From NCBI RefSeq assembly GCF_001577365.1, contig NZ_CP014513.1, forward strand, positions 1,178,001 through 1,242,000: 64,000 nt of DNA, in the 5' to 3' direction. A program made the translations under genes and the position numbers. Each line of letters begins with the position of its first letter. Positions within the stretch are counted from its first letter, which is position 1. Shown one piece after another: positions 36,858 to 45,723 of the stretch. Under the pieces are notes generated by a model, which was not told where the DNA came from, ran no database searches, and worked only from the letters and a program-made list of their open reading frames with translations. Source of the DNA: Frondihabitans sp. PAMC 28766 (GTDB lineage: Bacteria; Actinomycetota; Actinomycetes; Actinomycetales; Microbacteriaceae).

Positions 36858-38480
36858 ATGAGTGACCCGCTGTACGACCTGCCGACACCGGCAGAGGGGA
36901 ACCGCCCCGTGTATTCGCTCGACGACGCTGCCGACGCCCCCGCAGCCGGTGGCTGGTCGCCTGCGCCCGTCGGCAGCCGCCGCTGGGCTCGCGAGCAGGC
37001 GCCCGAGACCGACTCGCACGAGCTGCCGGCCTGGCCGCCGTCGTCCTTCCCCGCGCCTCAGTCGTGGTCCGCCCCGAACCCCTCGCTCGACGGCCGCCCC
37101 GTCGCCGAGGTGCACCCGCTCGCCGACGCTCGCCCCGTCGTCAGCGCGGCGGCCCCCGTCTTCGACCTGGACGCGCTGCCCACCCCCTCGGCCGTGCCGG
37201 TCTTCGACCTCGATGCGCTTCCGACTCCGTCCGGTGCGCCGGCCGCCGCGCCCACCGCGGTGCTGCCCGTGGCCGCGACCGGCTTCGACCCGAACGGTGC
37301 CGCCGCGCGGACCGTCCTCGCCGACCACGCCGCGAAGACGGCCGACAAGGGCCTGATCGAGGCCCTCTGCCAGGTCGTCGAGCAGGGCGGCTCCGACCTC
37401 CACGTCACGGTCGACGCCCCGCCGACCCTCCGCGTCGACGGCTCGCTGCGCCCCGCGATCTCGCCCGCCCCGTGGAACCGCGAGACGGTCCGCACTGCTC
37501 TCACCAGCCTCCTCACGCCCGACCGCCAGGCCGAGTTCGACGAGGCCCTCGAGCTCGACTTCGCCTATTCGCTCTCCGCCGATTCCCGCTTCCGCGTCAA
37601 TTTCTTCCAGCAGCGCGGTGTGCTGGGTGCCGTCTTCCGTCTCATCCCCACCGAGATCAAGACGCTCGACCAGCTCGGCATCGACCCCGACCTCGGAAAG
37701 TTCGCCGGCCTGCCGCGCGGCCTCGTCCTCGTGACCGGGCCCACCGGATCCGGAAAGTCCACGACCCTGGCGGCCCTGATCGACCTGGCCAATTCGACCC
37801 GTGCCGACCACATCGTCACCGTCGAAGACCCCATCGAGTTCATGCACAACCACAAGATGTCGATCGTCAACCAGCGCGAGGTGGGCAGCGACACTCACAG
37901 CTTCGCGAACGCGCTCAAGCACGTGCTGCGGCAGGACCCCGACGTGATCCTGATCGGCGAGCTGCGAGACCTCGAGACGATCTCGGTGGCCCTCACCGCA
38001 GCCGAGACCGGCCACCTCGTCTTCGCGACGCTGCACACGCAGGATGCCGCGCAGACCATCGACCGCGTCATCGACGTCTTCCCGCCCCACCAGCAGGACC
38101 AGGTGCGCACGCAGCTCGCCTCGACGCTGCAGGGCGTCGTCTGCCAGACCCTCGTGCCCCGCGCCACCGGCCGTGGCCGCGTCGTCGCGACCGAGGTCAT
38201 GATGATGACCCCGGCCGTCGGCAACCTCATTCGCGAGGGCAAGACGTACCAGATCGCCTCCTCCATGCAGGCGGGCCGCGATCTCGGAATGCACACCATG
38301 GACCAGGATCTCGCCGACCTGGTCAACTCCGGCACCGTCACCTTGAAGGCCGCCATGGAGAAGGTGCACGACGAGGAGGGCTTCCACCGCCTCGTCACCC
38401 GCACCGACACGGGCGCCGACACCGGCCTCGCCGGCGGCGGCATCGACTTCGGCGACGCGTTCTCAGGAGGACACCACTGA
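36858..38480 (+). CDS. pilT: Pilus retraction ATPase with a long N-terminal extension
   Basis: The 540-residue protein contains a standard PilT core from about residue 165 (GLIEALCQVVEQGGSDLHVT) to 525, with Walker A GPTGSGKST (294-302), Asp box, the Walker B region DPDVILIGELRDLETI, His box GHLVFATLHTQDA and no CxxC zinc motifs. Retraction ATPases are normally about 350-380 residues. Here about 160 residues of Pro/Ala-rich, probably unfolded sequence precede the core, with PVFDLDALPTPS duplicated (100-111 and 114-125). The tail after about 510 is also extended. It disassembles pili and allows twitching. The stop overlaps the pilC start by one base. Confidence 0.93.
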   Translation: MSDPLYDLPTPAEGNRPVYSLDDAADAPAAGGWSPAPVGSRRWAREQAPETDSHELPAWPPSSFPAPQSWSAPNPSLDGRPVAEVHPLADARPVVSAAAPVFDLDALPTPSAVPVFDLDALPTPSGAPAAAPTAVLPVAATGFDPNGAAARTVLADHAAKTADKGLIEALCQVVEQGGSDLHVTVDAPPTLRVDGSLRPAISPAPWNRETVRTALTSLLTPDRQAEFDEALELDFAYSLSADSRFRVNFFQQRGVLGAVFRLIPTEIKTLDQLGIDPDLGKFAGLPRGLVLVTGPTGSGKSTTLAALIDLANSTRADHIVTVEDPIEFMHNHKMSIVNQREVGSDTHSFANALKHVLRQDPDVILIGELRDLETISVALTAAETGHLVFATLHTQDAAQTIDRVIDVFPPHQQDQVRTQLASTLQGVVCQTLVPRATGRGRVVATEVMMMTPAVGNLIREGKTYQIASSMQAGRDLGMHTMDQDLADLVNSGTVTLKAAMEKVHDEEGFHRLVTRTDTGADTGLAGGGIDFGDAFSGGHH

Positions 38481-39706
38481 TGGCTACCGCACTCACCTAC
38501 GCCTACCGCGGGCGCGACTCCGCCGGCAAGGTCGTCAAGGGCAAGGTCGAGGCCTCCAGCGAGGGCGCCGTCGTCACGCGCCTCCGCACCATGGGCGTCT
38601 CGCCGATCGCGATCTCCGAGTCGTCGACCACGGGCCTCCAGCGCGAGATCTCGATCCCCGGCTTCTCGAAGGGCGTCAAGCTCAAAGACCTCGCCATCAT
38701 GAGCCGGCAGATGTCGACCATGATCGGCTCTGGCCTGTCGCTCTTGCGCACCCTCTCGATCCTCGCCGAGCAGACCGAGAACCCGAAGCTCGCCAAGATC
38801 CTCACCGAGATCCGCGAGGACGTCGAGACCGGAGTCTCGTTCTCGGACGCGGTCGGCAAGCACACCCAATACCTCCCGCCCATCATGATCAACATGGTGC
38901 GCGCCGGCGAGACCGGCGGCTTCTTGGAGGGCGCCCTCGACTCCCTCGCGACCAACTTCGAGAAGGAGGTCAAGCTGATGGGCACCATCAAGTCGGCTAT
39001 GACCTATCCGGTGGTTGTGTTGTGCATGTCGCTGGTGGCTGTGGTGGTCATGCTGCTCTTCATCGTCCCGATCTTCGCCGCCATGTTCGCGTCGCTCGGC
39101 GGTCAGCTGCCACTGCCCACGCGCATCCTGGTGATCGCGTCACACGCTATGGTCTACGTCGTTCCGATCCTCATCGTGGGCATCGGTGCGTTCATGATCT
39201 GGTGGCGGGGCCACAAACACGACGAGAAGGTGAGGGCGTTCCTCGACCCGCTCAAGCTCAAGCTTCCAGTGTTCGGCCCGCTCATTCAGAAGATCGCGAT
39301 CGCGCGATTCAGCCGTAACTTCTCGAACATGATCGGAGCCGGTGTCCCCATCCTGACGGCCCTGCGCATCGTCGGCGAGGTCTCAGGCAACTGGGTGCTT
39401 CAGCAGGCCCTCCAGAAAGTCGCAGAGTCGGTCCGCCAGGGCGAATCCGTCGCCGGCCCGCTCACTGAGACCGAAGTCTTCCCCGCCATGGTCACGCAGA
39501 TGATCGCGGTCGGTGAAGACTCCGGCTCGCTCGAGATCATGCTCGTCAAGATCGCCGAGTTCTACGACGCCGAGGTCCAGGCCACCACCGAGGCCCTCAC
39601 GTCGCTCATCGAGCCGCTCATGATCGCCTTCCTCGGCGTCGTCATCGGCGGCATGATCGTCGCGCTCTACCTGCCGATCTTCAAAATCACCTCGCTCATC
39701 CACTGA
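38480..39706 (+). CDS. pilC: Type IV pilus inner-membrane platform protein
   Basis: A 408-residue GspF/PilC protein starting in the TGATG overlap with pilT. It has two GspF domains: the first begins KLKDLAIMSRQMSTMIGSGL, the second ARFSRNFSNMIGAGVPILTA. Membrane helices are VVVLCMSLVAVVVMLLFIVP, YVVPILIVGIGAFMIWW and a C-terminal PLMIAFLGVVIGGMIVALYL. The ending FLGVVIGGMIVALYLPIFKI is typical of PilC. It couples the PilB and PilT motors to the growing pilus. A terminator-like hairpin follows 166 bases after its stop. Confidence 0.95.
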   Translation: MATALTYAYRGRDSAGKVVKGKVEASSEGAVVTRLRTMGVSPIAISESSTTGLQREISIPGFSKGVKLKDLAIMSRQMSTMIGSGLSLLRTLSILAEQTENPKLAKILTEIREDVETGVSFSDAVGKHTQYLPPIMINMVRAGETGGFLEGALDSLATNFEKEVKLMGTIKSAMTYPVVVLCMSLVAVVVMLLFIVPIFAAMFASLGGQLPLPTRILVIASHAMVYVVPILIVGIGAFMIWWRGHKHDEKVRAFLDPLKLKLPVFGPLIQKIAIARFSRNFSNMIGAGVPILTALRIVGEVSGNWVLQQALQKVAESVRQGESVAGPLTETEVFPAMVTQMIAVGEDSGSLEIMLVKIAEFYDAEVQATTEALTSLIEPLMIAFLGVVIGGMIVALYLPIFKITSLIH

Positions 39707-40133
39707 CCCGTGCCGGCGAGCTGCCAGGGCACCCACCGGGCCGGTGGCCACACCCGAAGCGGAACATCCCCATGATTACCAACATCGCCACCGCTCTTGC
39801 GAGGCGTCGGCGTCGAAAGGACGCCGTTCACCGCCGCTCCTGATCAATCCAGACAGCACCTGTCGTCATTTGCCCCGTCGCCCTTCTGGGCGGCGGGGCT
39901 TTTGCGTGCCCCGTCCGGGGGTCGCGAGGCATCTAAAAAACATGCCCCTCATCGGGGGTTTCACCCGAACGGGGAGGTCCCCCTACTGGGGCCACGAAAC
40001 GGCCGAAAACCCCCCGAGTAAGGGATTCTGCACTCCCTTGCTCGCCCAATAACGTCTCTCTTGGCAGGCAGAGCTTGCCTCCATACGCAAAGCAAGACCC
40101 TCCCATTCCCCACCATCCCGAACGGAACAAGTC
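39707..40133 (+). other. Non-coding stretch with terminator and structured pilin leader
   Basis: No supported gene is seen in this 427-base gap. Left of the terminator a 23-codon frame (39771-39842, MITNIATALARRRRRKDAVH...) faintly resembles a prepilin leader but stops at once. Right of it, TCGGGGGTTT (39952-39961) can pair with AAACCCCCCGA (40007-40017), enclosing smaller hairpins such as CCCG/CGGG and CCCC/GGGG. AGTAAGGGA/TCCCTTGCT (40017-40025 with 40034-40042) is a second strong hairpin. It reads as a folded 5' leader of the pilin mRNA that matches no riboswitch I know. Confidence 0.5.
39872..39903 (+). terminator. Terminator after pilBTC
   Basis: GCCCCGTCGCCC and GGGCGGCGGGGC form a 12-bp stem (one G-T wobble) around TTCT (39873-39884 with 39889-39900), followed by TTTT. 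This is a textbook intrinsic terminator, separating pilBTC from the pilin gene. Confidence 0.85.
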
Positions 40134-40664
40134 ATGTACTTCACTCTCATGGGCAAGCTCAACGCTCGCCGCAAGAACATCGTCGAGCAGGACGACAAGG
40201 GCTTCACCCTGATCGAGCTCCTCGTCGTCGTCATCATCATCGGCATCCTCGCTGCGATCGCCATCCCGGTCTACCTCGGTGTGCAGAACAACGCGAAGGA
40301 CTCCAACGTCCAGTCCGACCTGACCAACTTCAAGACGGCCATCGTCAGCCTCCAGACCAACAGCTCGACCGGCAAGTTCAATGGCGGCGCCGCTATCGCC
40401 TTCTCCGGTACGAGCGGAACGCCGTCCACATTCACGGCGCAGCCTGGTCTCACCGCCGCCGGCGGCACCTGGGGCGCCAGCACCACCGGCATCGGCTACT
40501 ACCCGAGCGCCAGTGGCAGCACTTACTGCATCGAGGCGCTCTCGTCGACCGGTAACGCGTTCTTCGCAACCGACTCGACAGGTGTCGCCAAGGGCGTCTG
40601 CGTCGCCGGTGGCACGTCTGCGACCGCGACCACCACGGCCTCGGCTCTCCCCCCCACCTCCTAA
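40134..40664 (+). CDS. Major type IV pilin (prepilin)
   Basis: A 176-residue prepilin. The leader of 23 residues is positively charged (LNARRKNIVEQDDKG) and is cut after Gly23, leaving the mature N-terminus FTLIELLVVVIIIGILAAIA with Glu5, the hallmark of type IV pilins. The mature chain of 153 residues is rich in Ser, Thr, Ala and Gly with two Cys (SGSTYCIEA and AKGVCVAGG) that may form a disulfide. A downstream ATG at 40149 is a possible alternative start. Its position after a terminator and structured leader suggests separate, stronger expression than the motor genes. Confidence 0.93.
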   Translation: MYFTLMGKLNARRKNIVEQDDKGFTLIELLVVVIIIGILAAIAIPVYLGVQNNAKDSNVQSDLTNFKTAIVSLQTNSSTGKFNGGAAIAFSGTSGTPSTFTAQPGLTAAGGTWGASTTGIGYYPSASGSTYCIEALSSTGNAFFATDSTGVAKGVCVAGGTSATATTTASALPPTS

Positions 40665-40786
40665 GTAACAGCAAGGCCCCGGGGGCGGGCACCGGAGACG
40701 GTGCCCGCCCTGCTCCACGATTCAGACCGCTGCATCCGGCATTACCCCATTCTTCTCGCCGCACGCACCTGAGGGAGGTGACCACA

Positions 40787-42175
40787 ATGAAGCGCATTCG
40801 CCAGATCATCGGCTCCGACCGCTCCACATCGTCGGATTCCGGCTTTACCCTCGTCGAAGTCATCATTGCAATGGTCGTCTTCTCGATCATCGCCGTCTCG
40901 GTTGCTGCGGCCATCACGAACTCGCTCGTGATCAGCCAGGATTCCCGCTCGCGCACTGTGGCGCTGAACCTCGCTTCTCAGGATCTCGACCAGGCACGGG
41001 CCGTGGCCGACGTGTTCGCCGTCGTGAGCAAGACCTGGACGACGACTGTCCAGGGCACCACATTCACGATCAACCGCTCCGTCGAGTGGCAGTCGTCCGA
41101 CACGACGACAACGGCCTGCGGAACCGGCACCGGAACCCTGCAGTACAAGATCGTCCGCGATACCGTCACCTACCCCGGCGCCGGTACGACCAATCCTGTC
41201 GTGACGACGACGACCCTTGCTCCCAACAGCCGCATCAACGACCCGACGCTCGGGTCCATCGTCGTCTTCGTGACAGGTGCCTCAGGCGCCGGTGTCGCCG
41301 GCGTCACGGTCAGCATCGCCCCGACTTCCACGCCCAACGGTGCCGTCGCCCTCGCCACCGCACCCGCCGTGACCGATTCCAACGGCTGCAGCTACGCGCT
41401 GAAGGTCACCCCGGGCAACTACAACGTGACGCTGTCGATGACGAACGGCGTCGACTCCTCGCAGGTCGCGAGCCCGTCGAAGATCGCGGTCGTCACGGCC
41501 GGCACCTCGTCTCCCGAACCGTTCTTGTACGACACGTCGGCCCAGCTACAGCTCCAATACGCATCGAACTACTCCGGCTCGGCCCTCCTGCCGACAAATC
41601 TGGCCACCTCCTTCACGAGCACGTCGGGCACCTACACGAGCACAACGGCGAGCTCGACGAGTTCCGTCAATCTGTTCCCGTTCACGGGTGGCTACCATTA
41701 CGAGACCGGTGCCTACTCGCCCGTCGTTCCCGGTGCCACCACCGACAAGACCTGCCTCGACCCCGATCCCACCGAGTGGACGACGCCGAACACGAAGACG
41801 CAGGCCGTCGGCTCGAGCTTCGTGACGGCGGCCGCCTCCGGCACGGGCAACCCGACGGTCAAGATCCCCATGGGTGTCGTCACCCTCCCGGCGCTTGCGA
41901 ACACGCTCGGCGTCCTCACGGGCGGCCTGATCCCGATCTATGCGACATCCGTCAGCTCGACGGCCAACGGCGACCCCGGGTGCACGGCGGGCATGTCCTA
42001 TACGTTTTCGACTGCGGCCGGTACTCCGACTCTCGCGCTTCCCTTCGGAACATGGAAGATCACGGTCGGCACGAAGTCGACCGCGGTCACCTTGACTGCA
42101 AGCAACCTCAAGACTGCGGGCTATGTCAACTCCGACGGCACGATCACGTTCGACCCTCGCGGGGTGACCCCATGA
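40787..42175 (+). CDS. Large prepilin-like protein
   Basis: A 462-residue protein from ATG 40787 (ribosome site GAGGGAGG 40771-40778). The leader MKRIRQIIGSDRSTSSDSG is cut before FTLVEVIIAMVVFSIIAVSV, a type IV pilin helix with Glu5. The remaining 400 residues are extracytoplasmic, Thr/Ser-rich, and include a segment like a carboxypeptidase-regulatory or Ig domain (SIVVFVTGASGAGVAGVTVS). This is much larger than a major pilin, so it is probably a minor pilin or tip adhesin. The next prepilin gene overlaps its stop (ATGA). Confidence 0.85.
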   Translation: MKRIRQIIGSDRSTSSDSGFTLVEVIIAMVVFSIIAVSVAAAITNSLVISQDSRSRTVALNLASQDLDQARAVADVFAVVSKTWTTTVQGTTFTINRSVEWQSSDTTTTACGTGTGTLQYKIVRDTVTYPGAGTTNPVVTTTTLAPNSRINDPTLGSIVVFVTGASGAGVAGVTVSIAPTSTPNGAVALATAPAVTDSNGCSYALKVTPGNYNVTLSMTNGVDSSQVASPSKIAVVTAGTSSPEPFLYDTSAQLQLQYASNYSGSALLPTNLATSFTSTSGTYTSTTASSTSSVNLFPFTGGYHYETGAYSPVVPGATTDKTCLDPDPTEWTTPNTKTQAVGSSFVTAAASGTGNPTVKIPMGVVTLPALANTLGVLTGGLIPIYATSVSSTANGDPGCTAGMSYTFSTAAGTPTLALPFGTWKITVGTKSTAVTLTASNLKTAGYVNSDGTITFDPRGVTP

Positions 42176-42873
42176 TCGCGAGGCTTCGAACTCGAGTCGC
42201 ACAGATCTCGGCTCCGAACCGTCAAGACCTCGGCTTGTCCCTCACCGAACTGCTCGTCGCGATGGCGATCTTCTCGATCCTCCTGGTGATGATGGTGGGC
42301 TTCTTCACAAGCGCAAGTCGGGCCAACCAGTACGACCATGTGATCGATACCTCGAACCGGGTCGCCTCGTCTGGCATGAACGAAGTGGCGCGCATGATCC
42401 GGGGAGCCACGACCCTTCCAGTGAACGGCCAGACCACGAATACACCGGCTTTCGTCTCGGCCGGTGCTAACTCGATCACCCTCTACACCAGCATCAATCT
42501 TGCAGGCACGACCGCATCTACCGAGATGGTCACGATCGCTCCAGACGCATCGGGCAACCTCGTCGAGTCGGTCTACCAGCCGGTGGTCTCCAACGGCTTC
42601 TTCACGTTCGGCTCCGCCCCGACGACGACGAGGACGATCGCCTCGCCGGTTCTGCTGCCGGCTGCGGGCGGCCCGGCACTTTTCTCCTACGTCGATACGA
42701 CGGGGGCGAGCATCGCCCTCAACTCGAGCGGTGTTGTCGCCAGCGTTCAGAGCATCGCCGCGGTGACCGTCAACCTTCAGATCGGCACCGGTGCTTCCAG
42801 CGCTCAGTCGACGCTGCTGACCAATACGGTCGGTCTTCCCAATCTGCAGATCGCCAGGAGCCCATCCTCATGA
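42172..42873 (+). CDS. Minor prepilin, PilW/PulJ-like
   Basis: A 233-residue protein overlapping the preceding stop. Leader MIARLRTRVAQISAPNRQDLG is cut before LSLTELLVAMAIFSILLVMM, the pilin helix with Glu5 and an unusual Leu at position +1. The N-terminal pattern and length fit PilW/PulJ-type minor pseudopilins that help start pilus assembly. The rest is beta-rich and ends TNTVGLPNLQIARSPSS. Its stop overlaps the following gene by 4 bases, so the minor pilin genes form one translationally coupled set. Confidence 0.85.
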   Translation: MIARLRTRVAQISAPNRQDLGLSLTELLVAMAIFSILLVMMVGFFTSASRANQYDHVIDTSNRVASSGMNEVARMIRGATTLPVNGQTTNTPAFVSAGANSITLYTSINLAGTTASTEMVTIAPDASGNLVESVYQPVVSNGFFTFGSAPTTTRTIASPVLLPAAGGPALFSYVDTTGASIALNSSGVVASVQSIAAVTVNLQIGTGASSAQSTLLTNTVGLPNLQIARSPSS

Positions 42874-44843
42874 TCACTCTCCTTCGCATACGCATCGCCC
42901 GCCGACTGGCCCGCGTCGTCAGCGGTACCGGTGACGAGCGCGGTATGGCCTTGGCCACCGTGATCATCTTCGGCATGGTCCTGACCCTGATGAGCGGCGC
43001 CCTGGTCGCTTCGTCCGTCTCCGGCGACACGCAGTCCCAGACTGACGCCAACTGGTCCGCCGCGGCGCAGGCCGCCTACGCGGGCGTCGAGGACTACCAG
43101 TCCAAGCTGGCCAACGACAACGGCTACAGCCAATACGGCACGACGGGCAGCACCTTCAGCGGTGCGAGCCTTTTCCCGGGGGGAACAGACGGTAACACGG
43201 CCTTTAATCTCGGTTCAGGTGCCTGGCAGCCCGTCGACCCCAACAATCCAGCGAGCGGATCGTACCGCTACCAGGTCGACAACACGCTGTACTCGAGCCA
43301 GGGCATCCTGCGTCTGCAGTCGACGGGCAGGGTCGGAAACACGACCCGTACCGTCGTGGCCAACCTCAAGCAGTCCGGGTTTCTCGACTACCTCTACTTC
43401 ACCGACGACGAGTACACCGACCCGTCGATCGACAGCGATTGCCCGGCTTCGTCGACCTCAAACGCATATCAGTGGAACACTTCGATCTCGAGCAGCTGCA
43501 GCATCATCTCGTTCGCGTCCGGCGATACGATCTCGGGCCCCGCTCATAGCAACGACACGATCTCGATCTGCGGCTCGACATTCCTCGGCAAGGTGACGAC
43601 GTCGGCTCCGGTCGCCAAGGTCGCCAACGGCTACGTGGTGCCGGGCACGACGAGCTGCCCGAAGGGCACGCTGCCGAACTTCAACGGCCTCGGCAACCCG
43701 ACCTACGTGCCCCTCATCCAGATGCCGGCGACCATCGGCTCGCTCATTCAGGAGACACGCAACGATCTGACGGCTTCGACTGTTCCTCGTCCGGGTTGCC
43801 TGTATACCGGCCCGACCACCTTCACCTTCAACAGCAACGGCACCTGGACCGTGTACTCGCCATGGACCCAGTACACGGAGATCGCTGGTGATCCCGCCGT
43901 TCTCGTCGGCAGCACGCAGCCGGCTGCCTGCGGAACACCGGGCTACTCGTCGAAGGGCGGGACGCTCGGCAGCCCCGGCGGCCAGACCTTCACTGTCGTG
44001 CCGAACAACCTCGTTTACGTGCAGAACGTGCCGACTACTACGAGCGACCCGAACTACCCACGCGCGGCATCGACCGCCGGGCCCGGAGGAACAGCGTTCT
44101 TCAAGAGCAACCTGCCCCTGAATTACACGTGCACTGGCGCCGACGGCTCCACTGTCGGCAATGGGGTCGGCTACCCGGCAGTCGGCGAGACCGCCCCGAC
44201 GACAGCGTCGTACAGCTGCAAGAACGGGGACGCCTTCGTGCAGGGAGTCGTCAACGGGGCGGTCACCATCGCCGCGAACAACTACGTGTACGTCACGGGC
44301 GACATCACTTACGACACCACGAACAAGGCGACCGATCTCCTCGGGCTCATCGGCCAGAACAATGTGTTCGTCTACAACCCTGCGACGACGGTTGCAGTCT
44401 CCTACAACTGCACGAACACCCTGACAGGCACCGCGAACGCCAACGGTCGCTACACATGCACGACGAACCAGCTGCAGCTGATGGATCGGACGAAGAGCTC
44501 GCGCACGATCGATGCGGCGATCATGTCGGTCGCTCACTCGTTCACGGTCGAGAACTATTCAGCAGACGGGGCGAGCACCTCCTACCCCACCTCGCCCGGC
44601 TACCCCAAAGGGAAGCTCACCGTCCTCGGCTCGATCGTGCAGAAGTATCGAGGCGCAGTCGCCACCGCCGCCATCGACGGCTCGGGCGGCGTCGGAACCG
44701 GCTACACGAAGAACTACCTCTACGACCCGCGTCTCGCAAACGAGGCCCCACCGAAGTTCCTTTCACCTGTCTCGACCTCTTATGGCATCACGTCCATGAC
44801 CGAGACCAAGACGGCCTTCAGCCCGACGGGAGCACCCCTGTGA
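42870..44843 (+). CDS. PilX-like minor pilus protein, large
   Basis: A 657-residue protein: a basic start (MITLLRIRIARRLARVVSGT), then GDERG and a helix MALATVIIFGMVLTLMSGAL without the usual Glu5, as in PilX-type proteins. A long extracytoplasmic part follows, rich in Ser, Thr, Asn, Gly and with many Cys (for example DSDCPASST, SSSCSIIS, SICGSTF, TSCPKGT, RPGCLYTG, YTCTGADG). It probably sits at the pilus tip or base. The start overlaps the PilW-like stop and its own stop overlaps the peptidase start. No enzymatic motif seen. Confidence 0.75.
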   Translation: MITLLRIRIARRLARVVSGTGDERGMALATVIIFGMVLTLMSGALVASSVSGDTQSQTDANWSAAAQAAYAGVEDYQSKLANDNGYSQYGTTGSTFSGASLFPGGTDGNTAFNLGSGAWQPVDPNNPASGSYRYQVDNTLYSSQGILRLQSTGRVGNTTRTVVANLKQSGFLDYLYFTDDEYTDPSIDSDCPASSTSNAYQWNTSISSSCSIISFASGDTISGPAHSNDTISICGSTFLGKVTTSAPVAKVANGYVVPGTTSCPKGTLPNFNGLGNPTYVPLIQMPATIGSLIQETRNDLTASTVPRPGCLYTGPTTFTFNSNGTWTVYSPWTQYTEIAGDPAVLVGSTQPAACGTPGYSSKGGTLGSPGGQTFTVVPNNLVYVQNVPTTTSDPNYPRAASTAGPGGTAFFKSNLPLNYTCTGADGSTVGNGVGYPAVGETAPTTASYSCKNGDAFVQGVVNGAVTIAANNYVYVTGDITYDTTNKATDLLGLIGQNNVFVYNPATTVAVSYNCTNTLTGTANANGRYTCTTNQLQLMDRTKSSRTIDAAIMSVAHSFTVENYSADGASTSYPTSPGYPKGKLTVLGSIVQKYRGAVATAAIDGSGGVGTGYTKNYLYDPRLANEAPPKFLSPVSTSYGITSMTETKTAFSPTGAPL

Positions 44844-45682
44844 TCGCCTTGACCCCCCTTCTCTTCTCCGCGACTCTCGCCACCGTCTTCGGCCTCGTGA
44901 TCGGCTCCTTCCTCAACGTCGTCGTCTACCGCGTGCCGAACGGCATGTCCGTGTCGCACCCCGCGAGCGCCTGCCCGAACTGCAAGTCGGAGATCCGCGC
45001 CTACGACAACGTGCCCGTGCTCAGCTGGTTCGTGCTGCGCGGCAAGTGCCGTGACTGCAAGACGCCGATCTCGAGCCGCTATCCGATCGTCGAGGCGGCC
45101 ACCGGTGCGTTCTTCCTGATCGTCGCCATCCGCTTCTGGCCGACCACGGGTCTCACGTACGACGCCGTGCACATCGTGTCGCGTCTGCTCGAGCTGGTGG
45201 CGTTCCTCTACCTCGCTGCGATCAGCGTGGCGCTCGGCATCATCGACACCGAGCACCACCGTCTGCCGAACCGCATCGTCGTTCCGTCCTATGCCGTGGC
45301 GGTTTCCCTTCTCGGCGCGTCCTCGCTCCTCACCGGTGACATCGCGGGCTTCGTCCGCACGCTCATCGGCGGCGCTGCGCTCTTCGTCTTCTACTTCGGC
45401 ATCGCGTTCGCGTACCCGAAGGGAATGGGCTTCGGCGACGTCAAACTCGCCGGCGTCCTCGGCCTCTATCTGGCGTTTCTCGGCTGGGGCCCTCTTCTCG
45501 TGGGAGCCTTCGCGGCTTTCCTCGTCGGTGGCGTCTTCGCCATCGTGCTGATCGCCCTCAGGCGCGTGGGGAGGAAGGGCGGGATCCCCTTCGGTCCCTG
45601 GATGCTCGTGGGCGCGTGGATCGGCGTCTTCGCCGGCCCGGCCGTCTTCGGCGGCTACCTGTCCCTCCTCGGCGTGGTCTAA
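44840..45682 (+). CDS. pilD: Prepilin peptidase/N-methyltransferase
   Basis: A 280-residue membrane enzyme starting at GTG 44840 (overlap GTGA with the previous stop). The N-terminal methyltransferase domain has IGSFLNVVVYRVP and the zinc-type Cys pairs C45-x-x-C48 and C70-x-x-C73. The aspartyl protease residues are Asp136 in GIIDTEHHRLPN and Asp200 in GMGFGDVKL. Multiple membrane helices surround them. It cuts the Gly/Phe bond of the prepilins encoded just upstream and methylates the new N-terminus. It should serve all four prepilins of this cluster. Confidence 0.95.
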   Translation: MIALTPLLFSATLATVFGLVIGSFLNVVVYRVPNGMSVSHPASACPNCKSEIRAYDNVPVLSWFVLRGKCRDCKTPISSRYPIVEAATGAFFLIVAIRFWPTTGLTYDAVHIVSRLLELVAFLYLAAISVALGIIDTEHHRLPNRIVVPSYAVAVSLLGASSLLTGDIAGFVRTLIGGAALFVFYFGIAFAYPKGMGFGDVKLAGVLGLYLAFLGWGPLLVGAFAAFLVGGVFAIVLIALRRVGRKGGIPFGPWMLVGAWIGVFAGPAVFGGYLSLLGVV

Positions 45683-45723
45683 CCGCGCACCCGCCCCACC
45701 TTCCCTCCCAGGAGAACCCCCTC

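Noticed and set aside
39771..39842. 23-codon frame MITNIATALARRRRRKD... as a decayed prepilin
   Set aside because: The resemblance to a prepilin leader is limited to basic residues; there is no G/F cleavage site and no hydrophobic helix in any nearby frame.
40060..40110. ACGCAAAGC before the pilin gene, like the core of c-di-GMP-I riboswitches
   Set aside because: Only this short piece matches. The required upstream AAACC helix with its GNRA loop and the long downstream P2 hairpin are not there, and the start codon follows too closely.
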